NCBI GenBank assembly: GCA_023432225.1
Contig: JAEYUW010000017.1
Span: 25,953-89,952 of the forward strand
DNA from: Verrucomicrobiota bacterium
GTDB lineage: Bacteria; Verrucomicrobiota; Verrucomicrobiia; Opitutales; Opitutaceae
Length of the DNA stretch: 64,000 nucleotides
Direction: 5' to 3'
Part shown: piece by piece, positions 36,001-43,338 of the stretch
How positions within the stretch are numbered: position 1 is the stretch's first letter
How the letters are laid out: every line of letters starts with the position of its first letter
Made by a program: the position numbers and the translations under genes
The notes under the pieces: generated by a model
The model's database searches: none
What the model was told of the DNA's origin: nothing
Seen by the model: the letters and a program-made list of their open reading frames with translations, nothing else

Positions 36001-36596
36001 GTGGCCCCAATCACCGCGGTGCCATCAATCAGGACCGGGAAGCTCGAGGGACCGCCGTCATTGGCAAACAGACGCGCAAAGCCCCGCCCGGTCATCAGCT
36101 CGGCCGGCGAGTTCGCCTGCGCCTTCGCTTCGAGCTCATAGTTTACCGCCCCAGCCTGCCAAGTCCTCGTCAGTTTCGCTTCAGCGTAGGTCACCCGCGC
36201 ATCCCAGTTCGGCTCCCAGCCAGCGTAGATCAATGGATCGGTCGGATGCTTGGCGGGATAGTCAGGGTCATGCACAAACTGAATCGTCACTTGGCCGTCA
36301 ACCGGCGGCTGCGCTGGCACAGTCACCGTTTGCACCGTGACCAATGCCGGCGGTGCGACCGTGGCTCCGAGTTTTTCGCCAAGGACGGAGTAGTAGGCGA
36401 ACGCTACCGGCGGTCGGTAGTCTTGCGAAGCGACAACACTGCTGCCCTCGTGTTCGGCTTCGATGTCGATCCGGCCCGTGTCCACCGGAGGGGGAAGCGC
36501 CTGCGCCAAGGCTAGAATCGGCACACCCGCCAGACCAGTCCACGTGATGCGGCGGAACGTCCACAATAACGCTTTCATGATCTCGCTTGTCTTCAT
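33072..36596 (-). CDS. Large secreted protein with C-terminal alpha/beta-hydrolase domain
   Basis: A 1174-aa exported protein; signal sequence around residues 7-32 (TWTGLAGVPILALAQA). Residues about 35-600 are beta-rich with no family I recognise. A calcium-loop-like stretch follows (VDANRDGEIKADGSD, then NDDDDGDPTDENE, near 613-645). The last 300 residues are an alpha/beta hydrolase: VFVHGSN (about 875), nucleophile GHSMGN (about 959-964), a likely acid in NENDYALGWW and catalytic His in PDHSGEF near the C-terminus. A lipase, esterase or amidase activity is inferred. The start at 36596 overlaps the upstream stop (ATGA); an ATG at 36578 is also possible. Confidence 0.75.
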   Translation of the reverse strand: MKTSEIMKALLWTFRRITWTGLAGVPILALAQALPPPVDTGRIDIEAEHEGSSVVASQDYRPPVAFAYYSVLGEKLGATVAPPALVTVQTVTVPAQPPVDGQVTIQFVHDPDYPAKHPTDPLIYAGWEPNWDARVTYAEAKLTRTWQAGAVNYELEAKAQANSPAELMTGRGFARLFANDGGPSSFPVLIDGTAVIGATRGFGTLFWWPPRVPYRFLPGTAYYFFQDQADGRRVVYNVLHHRRVGDLREFYPIGELITIGTPGSLGSPAREETYYESTPTTLSEGAAAAELHALMEALTFEANRFEPISDPTVEYAFTPDGAHTSKLRYKLQIQPGLVRTITWAETFTPEGESDPVDYQFFSETVSASATETAAHVIDPFEQANSHRFGSRRGVYRIVPFEAAVTGDTNGDNRIVPPVSPVTPYRVEFADATPLGGDLRFQPNVNDDVDTQSEDPSSTEGGADYANQRVDGADDLASFTPVYLELGQLLNTLSPNNGFSYRLKQADGALNFVYTNLTQKKAFDFRMNPDSGFGPGFDQPARAAFTQQITAAGVDIFAGDTGSAAFRDHAIQNQGAVILIEARQTTTQPLVLEVSREGQVAITLVMPLTIVSAQLLVDANRDGEIKADGSDATSAERPFRFWVNDDDDGDPTDENEVYPVTAKDCDDFAIHGRRDLEDMARLHVLIGGLSDAIAADNPSIYVGLKWKNTTGSPSVNIFPAVETDGGTKYLTDTATATQQAPASTLRTTVLTRDNQYNWVDTNGTFVFDKDFWTGLSSGSPKKYLLFEGCTEGQGELVLVLLRPDGTEIGEGPGVWIDLKNIKSMYQRVKVTPRDPSGIPAPFLSGTTFDANGSGTEPSDDGYPFAAPADEAKTALVFVHGSNIPYEEARWNAETMLKRLWWQGYKGRFVLFYWDTLIGPWDGTIPAHYNLNEYRALKYGWALKNYVESALPSDYAHNVVGHSMGNAVITSALRAREAVNGSTIRGMAARNVVFMQAAIPASCFDSGAATLAELAALESPQTTPDGVGQKGYRGVIETGVNATLFNIYNENDYALGWWVTNQRLMKPEDLLYRGYARKYTWTTTGGGQLWDWSSIEAGPVRMRYLEDLSESMSFVARSRTAALGRMNVGGSISNNLNISEGTELDFGRDRPDHSGEFTRRIQQLGPFYRYLFERAR

Positions 36597-37057
36597 TCCG
36601 GCGTGGGGCCGCCGCCGTTGCCGTCTTTCTCTGGTGGTTTGTTCGGCGCGGCCAGAACGACCTCGGCCAGGCCGTTCGCATCGCTGCGCACCGTGACGCT
36701 GTGCACGCGCTGTCCGGAACTGACCAACGTGTTACCGTCTTCGAGCTCGGGCACGCGCAACGTCACTGCAACATTCGCTAGCGGTTCGCCATCGTTGCGG
36801 CCAACCCAGACGAGCAGCTTGCCGCCCGGCATCAGCTCTCCCGCGGGGCCCAAGAGCGGCATGACCGTGAGCACTGGCTCGCTCGGCTCAGCGGGTGCGA
36901 AAGGAGTGAACAGCCAGAGCAGTTTCTGCGGACCTTTCACCGTCTTGTTCTTCGCCGTGACCGTGCCAGCCTCGAGCGACAGAACGGAGACAAACGTTAC
37001 CGTCAGAAATCCGACGATGCGCAACGCGGAACGAAGATTGAGGGCGCAACGATTCAT
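36593..37057 (-). CDS. Small exported Ig-like protein
   Basis: A 154-aa protein with a signal peptide (SALRIVGFLTVTFVSVLSLEAG) and a single beta-sandwich (ELMPGGKLLVWVGRNDGEPLANVAVTLRVPE, VHSVTVRSDANGLAEVVLAAP) like bacterial Ig-like/invasin repeats. The C-terminus is Gly/Pro-rich (PPEKDGNGGGPTPE). It overlaps by 4 nt both the gene before it and the gene after it, so three genes form one coupled unit. Its C-terminal sandwich resembles the last domain of the upstream 930-aa protein, so it may be a binding partner or a duplicated module. Confidence 0.7.
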   Translation of the reverse strand: MNRCALNLRSALRIVGFLTVTFVSVLSLEAGTVTAKNKTVKGPQKLLWLFTPFAPAEPSEPVLTVMPLLGPAGELMPGGKLLVWVGRNDGEPLANVAVTLRVPELEDGNTLVSSGQRVHSVTVRSDANGLAEVVLAAPNKPPEKDGNGGGPTPE

Positions 37058-39846
37058 GGGGGCGGGCGCAGGTAGATGCGGGCGATACCTCCCGGTCCGG
37101 TGCGGACCTCGGCCGTGCGGCCGACACTCGGGCCGCCGGGCGTGAGGGCGATGTCGGACGGTTCATCGTCGCCGACTTCGAAAACGACGGGGGCGTTGAC
37201 GAGCGGAGCGCCGAGCTTGTCGGTCACGCGCACGGCGAGCACGTTGCGCGCGCCGAGGTCGAAGTTGCCGCCGATGAACGGCAAAATCTCCGGCTCGCGA
37301 CCGTTGTAGTAATCACTCGGGTCGCTGCCTTGCCTGAACTCCGCGAAGTTGCTCAGCCCATCGCCGTCAGCGTCGGCCTCGGCATCGTTGGCAAGCGCGT
37401 TCAACGTGTGCGCGTGCTCAAATCCGTCGGACATGCCGTCGCCATCCGTGTCGGCTTTGGCCGGATCGGTCCCAAGTTGGACCTCTTGCGCGAGAGTCAA
37501 CCCGTCGGCATCAGCATCGGCGTTGAGCGTTTCCAGCGCTTCGCCGACCTTCGGATTCAACCCGTGCGCGATCTCCCAGCGATCCGGCAGGCCGTCGCTA
37601 TCGCTGTCACCACCAGCGGCGAGATCGTCTTTCGCGGTGGGATTGGTGCCGAGATCGAGCTCTTGGGCGAGCGTCAGTCCGTCGCCATCGGCGTCCACGC
37701 CGAGCTGCGTTTCGGGCTGGGCGCGCAGCGGATCGAAACCGTAGGCGACCTCCAAGGCGTCGGGCAACTCGTCACCGTCCGTATCGAAGGCGGACGAACT
37801 CGTCCCGAGTTGGAACTCCTGCCGGTTCGTCAACCCGTCCCAATCGGCGTCCTCATCACCGTCGGCGAGCAGCGGATTGAGGGCGTGGCGCACCTCGTAG
37901 CCGTCGCCAACGCCGTCTGCGTCCGTATCGGCCAGCGTCGGATGCGTGCCGAGGGAGAACTCAAGGATGTTGCTGAGCCCATCGGCGTCGGCATCGCCAG
38001 AGCGATCGTTCAAAGCTGGGTTAATTCCGTGCGCGGTTTCCCACGCGTCGTCCATGCCATCGTGGTCGGCGTCGCTGAACAGGGAATTTTCGATGCCGGC
38101 GTAGAGACTGTCGAAATAGCTCGGGGCGTTCGGATGTCCCTGAATAGAGATACCACTGAACTGCGTGGCGGCGCCGAAGCGGAAGCGCAGATCGTGCGCG
38201 AGCAGTCGGCCATTGAGAAACACATCCCACGTCTTCGCCGTGTAATCGAGCCGCGTGGTCAATCGCTGCCACTCGTTGGCCTGTCCTCCGGTCGTAGCCA
38301 CCGTGGCCGCCAACGTGCGCCAGTTGCCGCTGCCACTGCCGTCGCCATCGAGCGCCGCAAAGCGCCCGAGGTTGCCATCAATAACGAAGGCGAGGCGGGC
38401 GTTATCGAGGTCGAACTGGCTTCCGGCGCCCGCCGTCGCACCCGCTGCCGGCTTGACGAAGAAATCCACGAATACCGTTCCTGGATTGCTGGGCATCGCC
38501 CCAAACTCCTGATCCGCCACCGTCGCGACAGTCGCCGCATCGAGGACAACGCTCCGCAAACCTGCCGCTGCCGCCTCGATAGTCACACGCGCCGAGCCGC
38601 CGCTGGTGCTCCAGCCGAGCTGGTCGTGCAACGCACCGACCGAATAACCTTCATCGGCTTCGAATCCGGCGAGATAGGGCAATCCGGGCAACACACGGAC
38701 CTCGACCGCGACCGAATCGGTGGCCGCGCCGCGATCGTCGATCGCTCGCGCGAAGAGGCGGTGCCGGCCGGGCGTGGCGAGCGTGACTGTCGCTGAGGCT
38801 GGACTGGCGCTGGTGGTCTCGCCGATTTTCGTGAGGCCGGCGTAGAACTCGACTCGCGCCACGCTGCCATCCGCATCGGACGCGCTCGCGCTGATCAGGA
38901 AGGTCGCCGGCGCCGTGTAGGTCGTGCCTGCTGCGAGGGCATCGAGCGTCACAGTCGGCGGCTGGTTGGTGGGATTCGCGGGAGCGACTAGGCGCAGTGT
39001 GGCGTTGCTGTTCACGATCAGGCGATCGAGTGCGACCTGGCCGACGAAGACACTTCCCCCATTGAGCGTGAGGGTTCCTCCAGGCGCCTCCAAATCGGCG
39101 TAGACGGAACGGTTGTTCGCTACGGAAAGTCCGCCGCCGGCGACGCGCAGTTTCAGCCAACCAGGGTGGGCGGCGTTACCCATGTTGGCGTTCGTCGAGA
39201 AACCACCGGAAATCGTGACGGCAACCGGTCCGACCACCCGGAATTCGCTGCTGCTGTTCAGCGTCAGGTTCTGGAAGTTGTATTCTGCACGCGCCGTCGA
39301 GCCGGCGACACCCAGAGTGAAACTGCAGCCGGCGTTCGCGTTGAAATTTCCGTAGGTGCCGGGTGGCACCGCGATGTCCCCCACATTGCTGTTCAACGTC
39401 AGGTTTTTCAGCGTGGCGAAGTCGCCGGGTGACTGGCTTGAGTTGTTGAGCGAGACGCTCCGAGTCCCGGCGGGCTGCGGAGGCTCAGCGACGATAGGAA
39501 GCGGTAAAGGATCGGTGCGACGAACCACATGCTGCAGCCGCGCACCACTGTTGAGGATGACTTTGTGAGAGGTGGGCGTTGCGCTGCCTGCGCCATCGAT
39601 CGTTCCGCCGTAAACCGGCGTCCCGTTCAACTGCACCGTCGGCGTGCCACGCAGCAGAAGGTCGCCCATGACTTTCGCCGAACTGTTCAGCGTCACGTTT
39701 TCCGCGGTCGCGATGTGCACGGAACCTTCTACGGTGCCGTTCAGGGTCGGCGCCCGGCGCACCATTGCCGTGCCGGACTGCGCCTGGGCGTGGACCGCGA
39801 CCAACAGCCACCAGCAAAGTAAAAGGAAACGGGAGAGCGTGCTCAT
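37054..39846 (-). CDS. Secreted TSP3-repeat/Ig-like protein, first gene of the secreted operon
   Basis: A 930-aa protein with a signal peptide (FLLLCWWLLVAVHAQAQ). Residues about 30-290 contain repeated LTLNSS/VTLNSS strands like a beta-helix; about 300-385 an Ig-like domain (PPTVTLDALAAGTTYTAP); about 400-585 a LamG-like jelly roll (FVDFFVKPAAG, WDVFLNGRLLAHDL); about 585-840 at least six thrombospondin type 3-like calcium repeats (DADHDGMDDAWE, DTDADGVGDGYE, DADADGLTLAQE). The end is an invasin-like Ig domain (PLVNAPVVFEVGDDE) whose fold resembles the next gene product. It is an extracellular, calcium-stiffened, probably adhesive protein. The ATG at 39846 begins the signal peptide. Confidence 0.82.
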   Translation of the reverse strand: MSTLSRFLLLCWWLLVAVHAQAQSGTAMVRRAPTLNGTVEGSVHIATAENVTLNSSAKVMGDLLLRGTPTVQLNGTPVYGGTIDGAGSATPTSHKVILNSGARLQHVVRRTDPLPLPIVAEPPQPAGTRSVSLNNSSQSPGDFATLKNLTLNSNVGDIAVPPGTYGNFNANAGCSFTLGVAGSTARAEYNFQNLTLNSSSEFRVVGPVAVTISGGFSTNANMGNAAHPGWLKLRVAGGGLSVANNRSVYADLEAPGGTLTLNGGSVFVGQVALDRLIVNSNATLRLVAPANPTNQPPTVTLDALAAGTTYTAPATFLISASASDADGSVARVEFYAGLTKIGETTSASPASATVTLATPGRHRLFARAIDDRGAATDSVAVEVRVLPGLPYLAGFEADEGYSVGALHDQLGWSTSGGSARVTIEAAAAGLRSVVLDAATVATVADQEFGAMPSNPGTVFVDFFVKPAAGATAGAGSQFDLDNARLAFVIDGNLGRFAALDGDGSGSGNWRTLAATVATTGGQANEWQRLTTRLDYTAKTWDVFLNGRLLAHDLRFRFGAATQFSGISIQGHPNAPSYFDSLYAGIENSLFSDADHDGMDDAWETAHGINPALNDRSGDADADGLSNILEFSLGTHPTLADTDADGVGDGYEVRHALNPLLADGDEDADWDGLTNRQEFQLGTSSSAFDTDGDELPDALEVAYGFDPLRAQPETQLGVDADGDGLTLAQELDLGTNPTAKDDLAAGGDSDSDGLPDRWEIAHGLNPKVGEALETLNADADADGLTLAQEVQLGTDPAKADTDGDGMSDGFEHAHTLNALANDAEADADGDGLSNFAEFRQGSDPSDYYNGREPEILPFIGGNFDLGARNVLAVRVTDKLGAPLVNAPVVFEVGDDEPSDIALTPGGPSVGRTAEVRTGPGGIARIYLRPPP

Positions 39847-40082
39847 CGCGGCGTGGCGCACCGGGGGCCCGTTTCCCACTGCGATGCGCAACACGTGCTA
39901 GACGGTCCTACGAAGCACAAGACCGAACAGCTCTACCGAGGCATAGACCTTGGTTGTGAGCGGGAGAGATTTCCGCGCCGTTCCCTGGCAATCCCCCCAA
40001 GTCGGCAAACTGACTGGCCACGCGCGGCGGAGATTGCCCACGGGCGTCGGCAGAGACGGCGGACGACTTGCTCGCGGCAAAA

Positions 40083-40178
40083 AGTAGGGCCGGTCTTCGA
40101 CCGGCCCGGTTGGGTGTTAATCGCGAATTCGGATCGCGAGCGGAGATCTATCTGGGCCGGTCGAAGACCGGACCTACT
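40083..40178. repeat. 25-bp AGTAGGGCCGGTC inverted repeat downstream of nuoN
   Basis: The arms 40083-40107 and 40154-40178 pair with one mismatch. The right arm abuts and shares one base with the nuoN stop codon. The gap 39847-40177 holds this element and about 235 nt upstream of the secreted operon, where its promoter should be; I see no convincing promoter motif or gene. Confidence 0.85.
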
Positions 40179-41689
40179 TAGCGGTTCAGCAGCCAGACTG
40201 ACAACGGTTGCTGGAAGAAGCCGAGCAGCACCGTCACGAGCGCGAGGCTGGCGAGGAGCGCGGTGTTGATGAAGGACGGCTCCGTGGCGGGCACGGGGGC
40301 CGACGCTTCACCCTCGGGGCGCCAGGTCTCGAACCACGCGGCTTTAATCCAGCCGAAGTAGTAATAGATCGAGACGACAACGCAGACGATCGCGATGGCG
40401 AGCAAGGTGTAGAGCCCCGCCTCGAACGCGGCCATGAACACGAGTAGCTTGCCCATGAAGCCTGCCAGCGGCGGGATGCCGGCGAGCGAACCGACGCCGA
40501 TCGCGAGCACGGCTGCGAGGAACGGGCGGTCCTTGGCGAGGCGGTCGTAGCCGTCGAGGTCCTGCTGCGTGTCGTCCTCGCCGGCGAGGTGCGCCATCAC
40601 GCCGAACACCGCCATCGAGGCGAACATGTAGGTGAAAAGGTAGAACCACACCGCGCCGCTGGCCCACGGCACCGTGATCGACGCGGTGACGCCGAGGAGC
40701 AGGAAGCCGGCGTGCGAGACGCCGGAGAGGCCCATGAGGCGCTTCGTGTTGCGCTGAGAGAGAGCCGAAAGATTACCGAAGAGGAGCGTCGCCGCCGCGA
40801 GCGTCGAGAGCACGGGCACGAGAATCGCTTCGAGCGGCGCGAAGACGTTGTGCACGAGCGTGAGCAGCACGGCGAAACCGGCGGCCTTGGAACCGACCGC
40901 AAGGAACGCGGTGACGGGGGTCGGCGCGCCCTGGTAAACGTCGGGAATCCAGATCTGGAACGGGAACGCGCCGATCTTGAAACCGACGCCGCTCAGCACG
41001 AGCAGCGAGCCGACGATCGCGAGGAAGTTGGTGGGATTCTTGGCGAGGAAATCGGCCACGACATCGAACTCGAAACCGGTGTGCGCCACGCCGCCGGCGT
41101 CGACGCGACCGACCGCGCCGTAGAGCAGCACGATGCCGAAGAGCATGATCGCTGAGCTGAGCGCGCCGGTGACGAGATACTTCAGGCCGGCCTCGAGCGT
41201 GAGGGCGTTGTCGCGGAAGTAGGAGACGAGAATGTAGAAACCGATCGTGATCGTCTCGAGCGCGACGAAGAACATCACGAAGTGGTTGCTCTGCACGAGC
41301 AGCATCATCGCGGCGGTGATGACGAGCACGAGGGTGTAGAACTCCACGCGCGGCATCTTGCTGCGCGGCAGCACGACGCTGGCGATCGAACACACCAGCA
41401 GGCTCGAGATCGTGAAGAACACGCGCGCGATCTGGCCCGGCATGTTGTGGCGGAGCAGTCCGGCGAAGGTCGTCTCACCGAGCCAGGCGGTGTCGAAATT
41501 GATCACGAGGCCCACGAGCACGGCGAGGAGCGCGAAGACCGCGGCGGTCGGGATCAGGCGGTGCTGGCTTTTCGGGAGCACGATCTCCAACGCGAGGAGG
41601 CCGAGCGCCGCGCACGCGAGGATCAGCTCGGGAAAGATCGCGGCCCACTGATTCGAATCGGCGGCAGCTTTGAGAAGTTCGGTCGACAT
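40178..41689 (-). CDS. nuoN: NADH-quinone oxidoreductase subunit N
   Basis: An antiporter-like membrane subunit of complex I (503 aa, about 14 helices). The proton-translocation core (LQSNHFVMFFVALETITIGFYILV, PTPVTAFLAVGSKAAGFAVL) and the broken helix regions typical of NuoN/ND2 are present. It is the last gene of the operon, 12 nt after nuoM. The C-terminal NuoN helix (ALVTVLLGFFQQPLSVWLL) is intact. Confidence 0.96.
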   Translation of the reverse strand: MSTELLKAAADSNQWAAIFPELILACAALGLLALEIVLPKSQHRLIPTAAVFALLAVLVGLVINFDTAWLGETTFAGLLRHNMPGQIARVFFTISSLLVCSIASVVLPRSKMPRVEFYTLVLVITAAMMLLVQSNHFVMFFVALETITIGFYILVSYFRDNALTLEAGLKYLVTGALSSAIMLFGIVLLYGAVGRVDAGGVAHTGFEFDVVADFLAKNPTNFLAIVGSLLVLSGVGFKIGAFPFQIWIPDVYQGAPTPVTAFLAVGSKAAGFAVLLTLVHNVFAPLEAILVPVLSTLAAATLLFGNLSALSQRNTKRLMGLSGVSHAGFLLLGVTASITVPWASGAVWFYLFTYMFASMAVFGVMAHLAGEDDTQQDLDGYDRLAKDRPFLAAVLAIGVGSLAGIPPLAGFMGKLLVFMAAFEAGLYTLLAIAIVCVVVSIYYYFGWIKAAWFETWRPEGEASAPVPATEPSFINTALLASLALVTVLLGFFQQPLSVWLLNR

Positions 41690-41701
41690 GGCGGCGGAAA
41701 A

Positions 41702-43222
41702 TCAGCGGGAGGAGACGTTGCGCACGACGGCGGGAGCCGGCGCGATCAGCGCGGCGTTGGCGGCGGTCGAGATCGTCTTCGGCCAGAAGCCCACGACGAG
41801 GAGCGCGACGAGGAGGATCAGCGCCGGCAGGCGCTCGGTCCACGCGAGGTCGGTGGCGGGATGCTTCGCGAGCACGGTGTTGAGCGCGTCGGTCGAGGGT
41901 CCGAAGAACACGCGGGCCGCGGCGCGCAGGCCGTAGATGGCGGAGATGATCACACCCGCGATGGCGACGGCGGTGAGCGCCGGCGAGAAGCTCCAGAGCG
42001 AGACGAAGACGGTGAGTTCGCCCCAGAAGTTGGCGAAGCCCGGCAGGCCGACGCTGGCCATCGTGCCGGCGACGAAGAACGCGGCGAGCACGGGCGTCTT
42101 TTGCGCGAGGCCGCCCATTTCCGCCATGTCGAAGGTGTGCGTGCGGTGGTGGACGCTCGTGGCGAGGAGGAACAGCAGCGCGACCGACAGGCCGTGCGCC
42201 ACCATCAGGAGCACCACGCCGCCCGCGCCGATGACGGAGAGCGTCGCGATGCCGAGGAAGCAGTAGCCCATGTGCATGACCGAGCTGTAACCGAGCATCT
42301 GCTTGAGGTCGCGCTGGGCGATGGTGACGAGACCGATGACGAGCACGTTGCCGACGGCGGCGAGCACCGCGAGCGGCCAGGCCCAGGCTTGTGCGCCCGC
42401 GGGCAGCAGCGGCAGCGCGATCTGGATGAGACCGTAGAGGCCGAACTTCTTGAGCACGCCGGCGTGGAGCATCGCGGCCGAGGACGGCGCGGCGCCGTAG
42501 CCGAGCGGGGCCCACGTGTGCAACGGCCAGAGGGAGACCAGCGTGCCGAAGCCGAACATCAGCAGGCCGAAGATGTATTTCTGCGCGGTGACCGACAGCG
42601 GGTTGGCGGCGAGTTCGGCGCGCAGGGCGACGAGATCGAAGGACTCCGCGCCGCTCTTCGTGTAGATGGCGATGAGGCCGGCGAGCGAGAGCATCGCGCC
42701 GACAGTGAGGTAGATCGTCATCTTCATCGCCGCGTAATTGCGGTCACGTCCGCCCCAGATGCCGACCATGATGAAGGTCGGGATGAGCGCGAGTTCGTGG
42801 AAGAAGTAGAAAAAGAAGATGTCGACCGACGCGAACGTGCCGAGCAAGCCGCCCTGCATGACGAGCAGGAGCATCAGGTAGATTTTCAACCGCTCCGCGC
42901 CCGAGCGCAGCGCGTAGATGCCGGCGGCGAGGCCGACGATGGCCGCGAGCAGGAACATCGGCAGCGAAACGCCATTGAGGCCGAGCTTCAGCGTGATGCC
43001 GAAGCCGGCGAGGCCGGTGTCGGTGCGGCTCAGGAACTGGTAGGCGTTGCCGGCGTTGGCCGGGAATTCCTTCCACAACCAGAGGGCGATGATCGCGGGC
43101 CAGATGAAGGCGACGGCCGCGAGCATCGTGGAGAAGCGCTTCGGCAGGCCGAGGCCGATGACCAGCGCGGCGAGGAGCGGCGTGGCAATCGCGAGCTGCA
43201 GGAGAAGGGCGTTGTCAGACAT
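41702..43222 (-). CDS. nuoM: NADH-quinone oxidoreductase subunit M
   Basis: An antiporter-like subunit (506 aa, 14 helices) of the proton-pumping arm. The conserved Glu of TM5 lies in FFYFFHELALIPTFIMVGIWGG. The Lys/His-bearing broken helix is in LHTWAPLGYGAAPSSAAMLHAGVLKKFGLYGL. I chose the ATG at 43222 (MSDNALLLQL); the frame upstream comes from a repeat element. A 115-nt gap with an AACCACGAAT inverted repeat separates it from nuoL. Confidence 0.96.
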   Translation of the reverse strand: MSDNALLLQLAIATPLLAALVIGLGLPKRFSTMLAAVAFIWPAIIALWLWKEFPANAGNAYQFLSRTDTGLAGFGITLKLGLNGVSLPMFLLAAIVGLAAGIYALRSGAERLKIYLMLLLVMQGGLLGTFASVDIFFFYFFHELALIPTFIMVGIWGGRDRNYAAMKMTIYLTVGAMLSLAGLIAIYTKSGAESFDLVALRAELAANPLSVTAQKYIFGLLMFGFGTLVSLWPLHTWAPLGYGAAPSSAAMLHAGVLKKFGLYGLIQIALPLLPAGAQAWAWPLAVLAAVGNVLVIGLVTIAQRDLKQMLGYSSVMHMGYCFLGIATLSVIGAGGVVLLMVAHGLSVALLFLLATSVHHRTHTFDMAEMGGLAQKTPVLAAFFVAGTMASVGLPGFANFWGELTVFVSLWSFSPALTAVAIAGVIISAIYGLRAAARVFFGPSTDALNTVLAKHPATDLAWTERLPALILLVALLVVGFWPKTISTAANAALIAPAPAVVRNVSSR

Positions 43223-43241
43223 GAAGAGAAAGGCAGGGAGA

Positions 43242-43338
43242 AACCACGAATGGACACGAATGAACACGAATCTGCCCGAGCAGAGCGTGTGTTTGGTCCG
43301 GTGATTTCATTCGTGTGAATTCGTGTTTATTCGTGGTT
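43242..43338. repeat. AACCACGAAT/CACGAAT inverted repeat between nuoL and nuoM
   Basis: The left units AACCACGAAT, GGACACGAAT, GAACACGAAT are mirrored by ATTCGTGT and ATTCGTGGTT on the right. The right end shares one base with the nuoL stop codon. It occupies nearly the whole intergenic space inside the operon. Confidence 0.85.
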
